A DNA stretch of 38,833 nt from positions 1 to 38,833 of the forward strand of contig NZ_JNZD01000043.1 in assembly GCF_000725495.1 (NCBI RefSeq). The letters run 5' to 3'. Position numbers and translations under genes: made by a program. Numbering within the stretch: the first letter of the stretch is position 1; every line of letters starts with the position of its first letter. The notes below the pieces were generated by a model. That model searched no databases and had not been told where the DNA came from. It worked only from the letters and a program-made list of their open reading frames with translations. Origin of the DNA: Streptomyces aureus (GTDB taxonomy: Bacteria; Actinomycetota; Actinomycetes; Streptomycetales; Streptomycetaceae). This document shows, in pieces, positions 1 to 6,635 of this stretch.

Positions 1-112
1 CGCCCAAGCCGTCTTCACACCCCCGCCCCCGTCTCCGTCACGCCGAAAGCCACTACCATCGGCCAGCATCGGGCGGGCGCCCTCGCCCGACCCCCAGGCC
101 AGGGAGCGAAAC

Positions 113-670
113 GTGCTGATCACCCACGACACCCGGTGCGCCCTCGACGCCGTGGTGGATCTGGTGAACACCGCACCGGAGGACGAGACGGCGGACGGGC
201 TCGCCGATGTGCCGGCCCTCGCCGACTTCGTACGAAAGCACGACATCAGCGATGTCGGGGTGCTGTCGGAGCGTGATCTCGCGGCTGTACAGGACGTACG
301 CGGCCTGTTCGCCGGGATCTTCGCGGCCGACGATCCGCGTACCGCCGCGTCGCTGATCAACGAACTGGTCGCGGCCGCGGGCACGACACCCCGGCTGACG
401 GACCACGACGGCTACGACTGGCATGTCCACTACTTCGCACCGGGTGCCTCGGTCGCCGACCACCTCGCGGCCGACTGCGGGATGGCGCTGGCCTTCTTCG
501 TGGTCGCCGGAGAACAGGACCGGCTGCGTCGCTGCGAGGCTCCGGACTGCCGGCGGGCCTTCGTCGATCTCTCCCGCAACCGCTCCCGCCGCTACTGCGA
601 CAGCCGCACGTGCGGGAACCGGCTCCATGTGGCCGCCTACCGGGCGCGCCGCAAGGAGGCCGCGGGCTGA
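113..670 (+). CDS. CGNR zinc-finger (ABATE-type) putative regulator
   Basis: The 185-residue product has the two-part layout of the CGNR family. An N-terminal alpha-helical ABATE-like domain (about residues 1-130) begins with the usual short stretch around DAVVDLVNT. A C-terminal treble-clef-like zinc finger (about 138-180) has cysteine pairs in CEAPDC and CDSRTC, followed by the family signature CGNR and a basic tail. Such proteins are thought to be stress-related DNA-binding regulators; no target is visible here. The start is GTG at 113, with AGGGAG about six bases upstream. It is the first gene in the window and is followed by a strong hairpin that separates it from the convergent small membrane gene. 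Family assignment is firm, function is inferred. Confidence 0.85.
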   Translation: MLITHDTRCALDAVVDLVNTAPEDETADGLADVPALADFVRKHDISDVGVLSERDLAAVQDVRGLFAGIFAADDPRTAASLINELVAAAGTTPRLTDHDGYDWHVHYFAPGASVADHLAADCGMALAFFVVAGEQDRLRRCEAPDCRRAFVDLSRNRSRRYCDSRTCGNRLHVAAYRARRKEAAG

Positions 671-689
671 CCGGCGCTCTGCCGGCCCG

Positions 690-724
690 ACGGAGCCCTC
701 GGCGGGTGGCGCCAGGGGCTCCGT
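690..724. terminator. Bidirectional terminator hairpin
   Basis: Arms ACGGAGCCC (690-698) and GGGCTCCGT (716-724) pair perfectly. An inner GGCG/CGCC stem (701-704 with 710-713) continues the fold. It lies between the convergent genes ending at 670 and 732. There is no U-tract, as is common in Streptomyces. Confidence 0.7.
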
Positions 725-731
725 GTACAGC

Positions 732-884
732 TCAGAGCAGCAGCAGGTCGTGCAGCGAAGCCATGAGCAGCAGACAGCCGATCACCGCAAGGAAGATCAT
801 CAGCGGCGGCTGGGAGAGCGCGAAGAGACAACCGCGCCGCTCCTCGGGCGGAGCAGCGGTGTCGCTCGTTGTTGTTTCCAGCAT
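732..884 (-). CDS. Small single-pass membrane protein (50 aa), unknown function
   Basis: A short polar N-terminus with MLETTTSD and a PPEERRG segment is followed by one hydrophobic helix (about residues 27-45, including MIFLAVIGCLLL) and an LHDLLLL tail. I do not recognise a family. The ATG at 884 is chosen because the residues before it in the frame are Arg-rich and look non-coding. No good Shine-Dalgarno sequence precedes it. An AT-rich TATATT hexamer about 55 bases upstream could be its promoter. The organisation (tiny inner-membrane protein with its own terminator) supports a real gene, but the evidence is only moderate. Confidence 0.5.
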   Translation of the reverse strand: MLETTTSDTAAPPEERRGCLFALSQPPLMIFLAVIGCLLLMASLHDLLLL

Positions 885-937
885 CTCGCGGGCGATGATG
901 ACGCAGAGGCAGCCCGCTGAGCGATCAACACGCCAGG

Positions 938-943
938 AATATA
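938..943 (-). promoter_or_regulatory. Candidate -10 box for the 50-aa membrane protein gene
   Basis: Reading the minus strand, TATATT is the only AT-rich hexamer in this otherwise GC-rich 155-base gap. It sits 54 bases before the start codon at 884. No convincing -35 is seen at 16-18 bases. Confidence 0.3.
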
Positions 944-1039
944 CGGGAGTTCGCTGGATGAAGTGACGGGTGCGCTCGAACGTGAACGGTTCCGCGCGTT
1001 CCCGGTGCCAGACATGCGATCTTGTGTCGCTTCTGCCGT

Positions 1040-1486
1040 TCAGATCCCGTGTTTCTTCAGGATGGCCTCGATGTCGCTGAAGTCGTCCGCGGAACCCGTG
1101 GCACGCGGTGTCGCCGCAGGTCGGGTCGTGAGGGAGGAGCTCTGGCCGAGCGACGGGGCCGAGGCCCCGGGAGCCGCCGCCTCGCGCTGAGCCGCGGCCT
1201 TCGCGGCCTTGCGTTCCTTCCGGGTCCCGCCGCCACGTCGCTCCACGGCGCGCGTGATCATGAACAGTGCCCAGGCGCCGCCGAGCACCGCGAAGCCGGC
1301 CCAGGCGGTCGGGCTGAACGCGGTGTCGGCCAGCCAGCCGACCACGCCGGTCATGACCAGGCCGATCGGCACCAGGGAGTAGGCGGCGATCCGGGCGGCC
1401 GCCAGGTAGCGCTTGCGGTACGCCGTCACCGCGGCGATGCCGAGGCCGGCGACGGAGACGGCGGAGCAGACGGTCTCTGCGATCAT
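1040..1486 (-). CDS. Two-helix membrane protein of unknown function (148 aa)
   Basis: Hydrophobic segments occur at about residues 2-20, 27-50 and 55-77 (for example AAYSLVPIGLVMTGVVGWL). A basic, Ala/Lys-rich linker with RKERKAAKAAAQREA follows, then a C-terminal acidic motif ending DDFSDIEAILKKHGI. That tail is sharply different from the low-complexity linker, so it may be a protein-binding short linear motif. The ATG at 1486 is selected over longer frame extensions because GGAGG lies at ideal spacing upstream. I cannot name a family. It is transcribed away from the DsbA-like gene; the 172-base gap between them holds no obvious structure. Confidence 0.7.
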   Translation of the reverse strand: MIAETVCSAVSVAGLGIAAVTAYRKRYLAAARIAAYSLVPIGLVMTGVVGWLADTAFSPTAWAGFAVLGGAWALFMITRAVERRGGGTRKERKAAKAAAQREAAAPGASAPSLGQSSSLTTRPAATPRATGSADDFSDIEAILKKHGI

Positions 1487-1658
1487 TCCGGTCCTCCAGG
1501 CAGGGCTCGGTGCGACACGGTTCCTCTTCCCCTCCATCCTGCACCGCCCCATGCCCGGTATGCCACGGTCCGGGCAGACCTCAGGGACATCTCGGGGTCG
1601 CCGTCCTCCTCAGGTGCCGGTGGCATCGCACCCCCGCCGGGCTGGGAGACTGGGTCCC

Positions 1659-2210
1659 ATGAGCGACTCCTCCGCCTCCTCCTCGGCCTCCTCCTCGGCC
1701 TCCTCCGCCGCCGGTCCGGCCCCCGTCGTCCTGGACGTCTGGTGCGACCTCCAGTGCCCCGACTGCCGTGACGCCCTCACCGACCTCCGGGCACTGCGCG
1801 CCACGTACGGCGACCGTCTGGAGCTGCGGCTGCGGCATTTCCCCCTGGAGAAGAACAAGCACGCCTTCGCCGCGGCGCAGGCCGCCGAGGAGGCCGCCGA
1901 GCAGGGGGTCGGCTGGCCGTACGTCGAGGCCGTACTCGGCCGCGTCGAGGAGCTGAACCGCGGGGGCGAGGCCTTCCTGGTCGAGGTCGCGCGGGAACTC
2001 GGCCTGGACGCCGAGGAGTTCGACACGGCCCTGATCGACGGACGGCACATCCTGATCGTCGACGCGGACCAGGCGGAGGGCAAGGCGATCGGCGTCACCG
2101 GCACCCCGACGTACGTCATCGGCGATGAGCGCCTGGACGGCGGCAAGAGCCAGGAGGGGCTGCGCGAGCGGATCGAGGAGATCGCCGCCCGCCTGCTCGC
2201 CGAGGGCTGA
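1659..2210 (+). CDS. DsbA-family thiol:disulfide oxidoreductase-like protein
   Basis: This 183-residue thioredoxin-fold protein has the insertion typical of DsbA/FrnE. After a Ser/Ala-only N-terminal run (residues 4-18, an imperfect SSSA repeat) comes a beta strand VVLDVWCD and the active-site-like CPDC at 33-36. The cis-proline loop TGTPTYVIG is near residue 150. No signal peptide or membrane anchor is seen, so it probably acts in the cytoplasm, possibly reducing or isomerising disulfides; the exact redox role is inferred. The ATG at 1659 has GGGAG about ten bases upstream and removes a long arginine-rich extension. The Ser codon repeat (TCCTCGGCC units) looks prone to slippage. Confidence 0.85.
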   Translation: MSDSSASSSASSSASSAAGPAPVVLDVWCDLQCPDCRDALTDLRALRATYGDRLELRLRHFPLEKNKHAFAAAQAAEEAAEQGVGWPYVEAVLGRVEELNRGGEAFLVEVARELGLDAEEFDTALIDGRHILIVDADQAEGKAIGVTGTPTYVIGDERLDGGKSQEGLRERIEEIAARLLAEG

Positions 2211-2232
2211 CGGAAACGCCACCCCGCCCAGA

Positions 2233-2409
2233 GCCGAACCACCACCCCTCCCCCAAGCCGAACCGCTGCCCCCGGCCGAAGCGGGGCGCACCCCCACCGC
2301 CCCCTGGCCGAAGCGGCACACCGCCACCACCCCCGGGCCGAAGCGGCTCACCCCGCCGAGGCCCGGGCGGCAGCCCCCGCCGAAGCCGGCGCGACCCCAC
2401 CGAAGCCCG
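2233..2409. repeat. Degenerate GCCGAAGCGG-type direct repeats in a 3' flank
   Basis: The 302 bases between the convergent genes ending at 2210 and 2513 contain no gene I can support. The core GCCGAA(G/C)C recurs at about 2233, 2257, 2275, 2307, 2337, 2379 and 2399, separated by CACC/CCCC runs, at spacings of 18-32 bases. Translated readings are Pro-rich on one strand and Gly-rich on the other, with no start signals. No clean terminator hairpin is visible. Confidence 0.55.
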
Positions 2410-2512
2410 CGCGCCCCACCGGACGAGAGCGACCACCCCCGAAACCCGAGAGCGACCACCCCCGAGCGACCGCCTCCAAACCCGCACCCACCACCCCGCC
2501 CGCCCCGCCCCG

Positions 2513-3337
2513 CTACAGCAGCGTCTTGTACAGGTGGTACTCCGTCGTCTCGTACCCCAGCGATTCGTAGAGCCGCTCGGCCGGGGTGTTCCCCGCGAAG
2601 ACGTTGAGCGCGATGCGGTCCAGGCCGGCGGCCGTCGCCCGGGCCTCGGCGAGCCGCATGAGCGTGCGGCCGTGTCCGCGCCCGCGCTGGTCGGCGCGGA
2701 CCCCGACGTCGTACACGAAGGCGTGTCCGCTCCGGCGTCCCAGCCACAGATCGCCCACGGGCACGCCCTCGTGCTCCAGGACGCTCAGCCACATGTTCGC
2801 GGTGGCCGGGCCCTGCGGCAGGGCGCCGCCGTAGTCACGGTCCGCCTTGGCGCGTGCCTCGGCCTCGGGCACACCGCGCCGGATCCAGTCCTCGGCGTAG
2901 TGCCGTCTGCCCTCCCGGTCCCACACCTCGTACTCGTCCCGGGTCATGGGGCGGTCGGCGCTGCCCGGCGGGAGGACGAGCGGGGTGCCGTCGAGCTTCT
3001 TCTCCATGAGGCGGTTGCGCGGCACGTAGCCGAGCGCCCGGGTGAGTGCCAGCGCCGCGGCGGCCGACGCGGGGACGGTCACCTCGATCTGCCGGCAGCC
3101 CCAGCCCCGGGCGACCTCCTCGGCCGCCAGGGCGGCGACGGTGCCCCGGCCGCGGCCGCGGTCAGGTGCGTCGATACCGAGGTCCCGGATCCTGGCCGCG
3201 GGCGGACCCGAGCCGGGCTCGGTCGCGAGGTGGACCCGGCCGACGGGCCTGCTGTTCACGCACACCTGGTAGCGGCGCGAGAGGGTCCCGTCGTCGGCGC
3301 GAAGAAGCGGCTCGGTCGGCCGCAGGGTCGTGGTCAT
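2513..3337 (-). CDS. Tandem-GNAT N-acetyltransferase
   Basis: Two acetyl-CoA-binding GNAT folds lie in tandem. The N-terminal half carries a motif-A-like RGRGRGTVAALAAEE and ends with ALTRALGYVPRN. The C-terminal half carries RGRGHGRTLM, then the usual NTPAERLYESLGYE and a short final strand. A central segment (about 115-175) contains charged helices with WIRRGVPEAEARAKA. The C-terminal domain looks catalytically complete; the first may be structural. The layout recalls mycothiol synthase-like proteins, but I cannot assign a substrate. The start is uncertain: ATG at 3337 is used, while an in-frame GTG at 3355 would add six residues. Neither has a strong ribosome-binding site. Confidence 0.8.
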   Translation of the reverse strand: MTTTLRPTEPLLRADDGTLSRRYQVCVNSRPVGRVHLATEPGSGPPAARIRDLGIDAPDRGRGRGTVAALAAEEVARGWGCRQIEVTVPASAAAALALTRALGYVPRNRLMEKKLDGTPLVLPPGSADRPMTRDEYEVWDREGRRHYAEDWIRRGVPEAEARAKADRDYGGALPQGPATANMWLSVLEHEGVPVGDLWLGRRSGHAFVYDVGVRADQRGRGHGRTLMRLAEARATAAGLDRIALNVFAGNTPAERLYESLGYETTEYHLYKTLL

Positions 3338-3440
3338 CAGGGGAGTTGTACCCACTGACGCGCCCGCCGTCAGCCGAATTACCCGGTGATCCCCGGCCCT
3401 GGCCCCCGGCTTGCGGACTCCCAGGCAGGTCGGGGACGCA

Positions 3441-3544
3441 CCCGTCAGAGGTCGAGAGCGGACCCGTCAAAGGTCGGCGGCAGACCCGTCAGGGGCCGGG
3501 GTCGGCGGCCCCGTCACGGGTCCAGGCCGTCCCCGTCACGGGTC
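3441..3544. repeat. 22-bp tandem repeat array, five CCCGTCA units
   Basis: CCCGTCA begins at 3441, 3463, 3485, 3510 and 3532, giving steps of 22, 22, 25 and 22 bases. The first three units read CCCGTCA plus purines plus GG. The last two read CCCGTCACGGGTC, whose first 11 bases form a CCCGT-C-ACGGG palindrome. The final unit overlaps the 3' end of the pabC-like gene. The region lies between the 5' side of the tandem-GNAT gene and the 3' end of that gene. Confidence 0.75.
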
Positions 3545-4357
3545 GAGATCGTCCCCCGCCCGCTCGTCGAACACCCGCATCGCCTTGGCGGTCACCGGGC
3601 CCGGCGCGCCCGGCAGTTCACGTGCGTCGACCCGGTGCACGGCCTGGACGTCGCGCAGGGTGGAGGTCAGGAAGATCTCGTCGGCCCGCTCGAGGACGTC
3701 CAGCGGAAGGTCCGTCTCCTTGGCGCCCGTCCATTCGACCGCGAGGGCACGGGTGATGCCGGCGAGACAGCCGGAGGCGACGGGCGGGGTGTGGATCTCG
3801 CCGTCGAGGACGACGAAGACGTTCGACCCGGTGCCCTCGCAGAGTTGGCCCACCGTGTTGGCGAACAGCGCCTCGGACGCGCCGTGTTCACGCGCCCGGG
3901 CCAGGGCGACCACGTTCTCGGCGTACGAGGTGGTCTTCAGGCCGGTGAGGGCGCCGCGCTCGTTGCGGGTCCAGGGGACGGTGACGACGGCGGTGGAGTC
4001 GGGACGCGGCTCCGAGGCGCCGAGCGCGACGACGAGCGTCGGTCCGTGCTCCCCGCGGTCGGAGCCGAGGGGGCCGTGACCGCCGGTGTAGGTGATGCGC
4101 AGGCGGCCCAGCGGCATCGGGTTGGCCTCGAGGACGGCGGCGCAGGCGCGGCGCACCTCGTCGGCGTCGGGCTCGGGCAGACCGAGGCCGCGCGCCGAGC
4201 GGGCCAGCCGGTCGAGGTGGCGGGTCAGCGCGAAGGGACGGCCGTGGACCGCCTTCACGGTCTCGAAGATGCCGTCCCCCACGGTCAGTCCGTGGTCGAA
4301 GACGGAGACGCGGGCGGCCTCGATGTCCTGCAGCCCGCCGTCGAGCCAAAGCTTCAC
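3536..4357 (-). CDS. pabC: Class IV aminotransferase-fold 4-amino-4-deoxychorismate lyase
   Basis: At 273 residues it has the length and order of PLP fold-type IV enzymes. SVFDHGLTVGDGIFETVK lies near residues 18-35, the PLP-binding lysine is K141 in GLKTTSYAENV, and the acidic GxGSNVFVV strand follows at about 173-182. This family includes branched-chain and D-amino-acid aminotransferases and the PabC lyase, which removes pyruvate from aminodeoxychorismate to give p-aminobenzoate. The PabC call rests on its position 85 bases downstream of a pabB-type gene on the same strand. The GTG start has GAGG about nine bases upstream. The end of the gene lies in the 22-bp repeat array. Specificity is inferred from context. 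Confidence 0.8.
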   Translation of the reverse strand: MKLWLDGGLQDIEAARVSVFDHGLTVGDGIFETVKAVHGRPFALTRHLDRLARSARGLGLPEPDADEVRRACAAVLEANPMPLGRLRITYTGGHGPLGSDRGEHGPTLVVALGASEPRPDSTAVVTVPWTRNERGALTGLKTTSYAENVVALARAREHGASEALFANTVGQLCEGTGSNVFVVLDGEIHTPPVASGCLAGITRALAVEWTGAKETDLPLDVLERADEIFLTSTLRDVQAVHRVDARELPGAPGPVTAKAMRVFDERAGDDLDP

Positions 4358-4442
4358 TGGTCACTACCTCGCATGCGAAGGTGCCGGTCATGTCGTCCGG
4401 CACGGCGTTTCGGCCCGGTCCCCCGTCGTCCCCGTAGCCGGG

Positions 4443-5489
4443 TCAGTCCGAGAGGGTCCCGTCACCCGCGTCGTACGTCCCCGACGCTACCGCGAGCAGC
4501 CGGGACGCCTTCAGCTCGGTCTCCCGCCACTCCCCCTCGGGGTCGGAACCCCAGGTGATGCCGGCCCCGGTGCCGAAGCGCAGGACCCCGTCGGCGCGGT
4601 CGATCCAGAAGGTGCGGATGCCCACGGCCAGCTCGCCGGTGCCGCGGTCGGCGTCGACCCAGCCGATGCCTCCGCAGTACGGGCCGCGGGGCGCGGTCTC
4701 CAGGGCCTCGATGATCCGCAGCGCGCTGGACTTCGGGGCTCCGGTGACGGAGCCGGGCGGGAACGCGGCGGCCAGGAGGCCGGGCCAGCCGACGTCCGGG
4801 CGCAGTTCGCCGCCGACGGTGGAGACCAGGTGCACGAGCCCCGGGTGCTTCTCGACGACGCACAGGTCGGGAACGGTCACGGTGCCGGTGGCGCAGACCT
4901 GGCCGATGTCGTTGCGGACGAGGTCCACGATCATCACGTTCTCGGCGTAGTCCTTGTCCAGGAGGTCCGCCTCGGTGCGTCCGGTGCCCTTGATCGGCCC
5001 CGACTCGACGCTGCGGCCCGCGCGGCGCACGAAGAGTTCCGGAGAGGCGGTGGCTATCTCGACGCCGTGCTCCGGCAGCCGAATCGTTCCGGCATAGGGC
5101 GCCGGGTTGCCACGGGCCAGCAGGGCGGTCAGCGCGTCGACGTCGGCGTCGGCCGGGACGGGCGCGGTCAGGACGCGGCAGAGGTTCGCCTGGTAGACCT
5201 CGCCGGCCGCGATGTGCTCCCGGATGCGCCGGACGCCTGCCGTGTACGCGGCGCGGTCGAGCGACGACGTCCAGTCGCCGGCCGCGGGGCCGTGCCACCG
5301 CCCCGGCACCGGCGCGGGCACCGGCTCCTCTCGTACGTCCCGGAAGCGGGCGCAGGTCAGACGGCCTTCGAAGTCGGCGGAGACGGCCCAGAAGCCGGTG
5401 GAGTCCAGGGCCGCGGGATCACTGGTGACGTCGAGGAGACCGGTGGCGACGAGGCCGCCGAAGCGGGCGAGGGGAGGGAGGTCGAGCAC
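4443..5489 (-). CDS. pabB: Aminodeoxychorismate synthase component I
   Basis: The 348-residue chorismate-binding enzyme includes TASPELFVRR, the decisive PIKGT motif at 165-169, DLVRNDIGQVC and GSVTGAPKSSA. In this superfamily PIKGT, with the lysine (K167), marks aminodeoxychorismate synthase, whereas anthranilate synthase usually has PIAGT. It aminates chorismate in the first step to p-aminobenzoate and folate. The N-terminal region is short and poorly conserved. No glutamine amidotransferase partner is in the window, so it must use one encoded elsewhere or free ammonia. The GTG start lacks a ribosome-binding site but has TAGACT seven bases upstream, suggesting a leaderless message. It probably forms an operon with the downstream pabC-like gene. 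Confidence 0.88.
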   Translation of the reverse strand: MLDLPPLARFGGLVATGLLDVTSDPAALDSTGFWAVSADFEGRLTCARFRDVREEPVPAPVPGRWHGPAAGDWTSSLDRAAYTAGVRRIREHIAAGEVYQANLCRVLTAPVPADADVDALTALLARGNPAPYAGTIRLPEHGVEIATASPELFVRRAGRSVESGPIKGTGRTEADLLDKDYAENVMIVDLVRNDIGQVCATGTVTVPDLCVVEKHPGLVHLVSTVGGELRPDVGWPGLLAAAFPPGSVTGAPKSSALRIIEALETAPRGPYCGGIGWVDADRGTGELAVGIRTFWIDRADGVLRFGTGAGITWGSDPEGEWRETELKASRLLAVASGTYDAGDGTLSD

Positions 5490-5496
5490 GCTGACG

Positions 5497-5502
5497 AGTC
5501 TA
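5497..5502 (-). promoter_or_regulatory. -10 box of pabB, leaderless arrangement
   Basis: On the minus strand TAGACT is followed by seven bases and then the GTG start codon at 5489. That places the expected transcription start at or next to the start codon. The -35 is weak. Confidence 0.5.
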
Positions 5503-5574
5503 GGGCGGGTGTCCTGCGAGTGCCCTGGCCATGTCCCTGGTCAGGCAGACCGCAGCACGCTGCGGAAACGCGTT

Positions 5575-5603
5575 TTTGTGCTGGCCCGGGAATCCGCTAG
5601 AGT
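5575..5603 (+). promoter_or_regulatory. Promoter of the tRNA operon
   Basis: TTTGTG (5575-5580), a 17-base spacer and TAGAGT (5598-5603) form a good housekeeping-sigma promoter. It sits about 43 bases upstream of the first tRNA and diverges from pabB. Confidence 0.65.
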
Positions 5604-5645
5604 TCAACACGTCGCCGGGACGCGCAAGCGGAACGGAAACGACAA

Positions 5646-5718
5646 GCGGACGTAGCTCAGTTGGTAGAGCGCAACCTTGCCAAGGTTGAGGTCGCCAGTT
5701 CGAACCTGGTCGTCCGCT
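5646..5718 (+). tRNA. tRNA-Gly (GCC anticodon)
   Basis: The cloverleaf closes well. Acceptor arms are GCGGACG (5646-5652) and CGTCCGC (5711-5717). The D-arm starts with AGCTCAGTTGGTAGAGC, the anticodon loop in CTTGCCAAG reads GCC, and the T-arm contains GTTCGAA. The discriminator base is T at 5718 and CCA is not encoded. It is first in a five-tRNA operon. Confidence 0.95.
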
Positions 5719-5755
5719 CGCAGGAAGTGGGGGATCTTCCCGAACCCGCACTCCT

Positions 5756-5826
5756 GGTGGAGTGGCCGAGAGGCGAGGCAACGGCCTGCAAAGCCGTCTA
5801 CACGGGTTCAAATCCCGTCTCCACCT
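5756..5826 (+). tRNA. tRNA-Cys (GCA anticodon)
   Basis: Acceptor arms GGTGGAG (5756-5762) and CTCCACC (5819-5825) pair. The anticodon loop CTGCAAA reads GCA and the T-loop is GTTCAAAT. The discriminator T at 5826 is followed by an encoded CCA (5827-5829), unlike the other tRNAs here. Confidence 0.95.
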
Positions 5827-5830
5827 CCAA

Positions 5831-5902
5831 GGACGATTAGCTCAGCGGGAGAGCGCTTCCCTGACACGGAAGAGGTCACTGGTTCAATCCCAGTATCGTC
5901 CA
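5831..5902 (+). tRNA. tRNA-Val (GAC anticodon), copy 1
   Basis: Acceptor arms are GGACGAT (5831-5837) and ATCGTCC (5895-5901). The anticodon loop CTGACAC reads GAC and the discriminator is A. The interior is identical to the next two copies; only the acceptor stem differs, with compensating changes on both sides. Confidence 0.95.
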
Positions 5903-5936
5903 CTGGTCCGCAAGGACTTGATCCGCAAGGATCCCC

Positions 5937-6008
5937 GCGCGATTAGCTCAGCGGGAGAGCGCTTCCCTGACACGGAAGAGGTCACTGGTTCAATCCCAGT
6001 ATCGCGCA
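5937..6008 (+). tRNA. tRNA-Val (GAC anticodon), copy 2
   Basis: Acceptor arms are GCGCGAT (5937-5943) and ATCGCGC (6001-6007), with the same interior and anticodon as copy 1. CCA is not encoded. Confidence 0.95.
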
Positions 6009-6048
6009 CGCAGTACCAGCAGCAAGCGTGGCTCAGGCCGCGTGACCT

Positions 6049-6120
6049 GCGCGATTAGCTCAGCGGGAGAGCGCTTCCCTGACACGGAAGAGGTCACTGG
6101 TTCAATCCCAGTATCGCGCA
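6049..6120 (+). tRNA. tRNA-Val (GAC anticodon), copy 3
   Basis: Identical over its full 72 bases to copy 2, with acceptor arms GCGCGAT and ATCGCGC. It is the last tRNA, and a strong terminator hairpin begins seven bases later. Confidence 0.95.
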
Positions 6121-6126
6121 CCAGCA

Positions 6127-6157
6127 AAGCCCCCGGTCGTCTCGCGACCGGGGGCTT
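6127..6157 (+). terminator. tRNA operon terminator
   Basis: A perfect 13-bp stem, AAGCCCCCGGTCG (6127-6139) with CGACCGGGGGCTT (6145-6157), closes a five-base loop directly after the last tRNA. Confidence 0.9.
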
Positions 6158-6195
6158 CGTCGTGCTCGGCGTCCGGCACGTCCTGCCGGCGTTCC

Positions 6196-6239
6196 GGCCC
6201 GAAAGGGCGCCCTCCGCTCAGGAGGGTCCCCTTCGGGCC
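6196..6239 (-). terminator. Terminator of the zinc-ribbon gene
   Basis: The outer stem GGCCCGAAAGGG (6196-6207) pairs with CCCCTTCGGGCC (6228-6239), with one mismatch. An inner stem CCCTCC/GGAGGG closes a GCTCA loop. It begins 20 bases after the stop of the minus-strand gene at 6259. Confidence 0.75.
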
Positions 6240-6258
6240 GACGGGAACGAGAGGTCGT

Positions 6259-6561
6259 TCAGGACGAGAAGAGCATGTGGCCGAAGCTCTTGTGACGGTG
6301 GTGACCGCCGTGCCCGCCGTAGTGACCGCCACCGTGGCCGCCACCGTGGCCGCCGTGCTGCGGGGCGCCCCAGGCGGGAGCCGGCGCGGACGGGTACGCC
6401 TGCGGCGGCGGCGCGGGCTGGGACCACTGCGACTCCACGCGGGTCAGTGCCTCCAGCTCGCCGTAGTCGAGAAAGATCCCTCGGCAGCCGCTGCACTGCT
6501 CGATCTGGACGCCGTTGCGGTTGTACGTGTGCATCGGCGCATGACATTTCGGACACTGCAT
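6259..6561 (-). CDS. TFIIB-type zinc-ribbon protein with His/Gly-rich tail
   Basis: The 100-residue product starts MQCPKCHAPM and continues to QCSGCRGIFLDYGELEAL. This is a four-cysteine zinc ribbon (C3, C6, C23, C26) followed by the conserved FLDxGELE helix of the zf-TFIIB family. A Pro/Ala linker (about 45-67) leads to a tail of Gly and His (about 68-92), then HKSFGHMLFSS. Family members are small proteins of unknown role. The His-rich tail could bind extra metal ions, but that is inferred. GAGGAG precedes the ATG. It is monocistronic, with its own terminator downstream. Confidence 0.85.
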   Translation of the reverse strand: MQCPKCHAPMHTYNRNGVQIEQCSGCRGIFLDYGELEALTRVESQWSQPAPPPQAYPSAPAPAWGAPQHGGHGGGHGGGHYGGHGGHHRHKSFGHMLFSS

Positions 6562-6635
6562 GCTCGGCTCAACTCCTCGCCGGTCGGTACTGCTTCCGCC
6601 AGGACAGACACTGCCCGGCCTCGGTCGGTTGCACC

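Noticed and set aside
1581..2792. Minus-strand frame across the DsbA-like gene and the following repeats
   Set aside because: Gly/Arg-rich shadow with internal repeats, overlapping two real genes and lacking start signals.
5646..6120. Integrated element or att site at the tRNA cluster
   Set aside because: All five tRNAs are intact, no integrase or repeated 3' tRNA end is found nearby, and the flanking genes are ordinary housekeeping genes.
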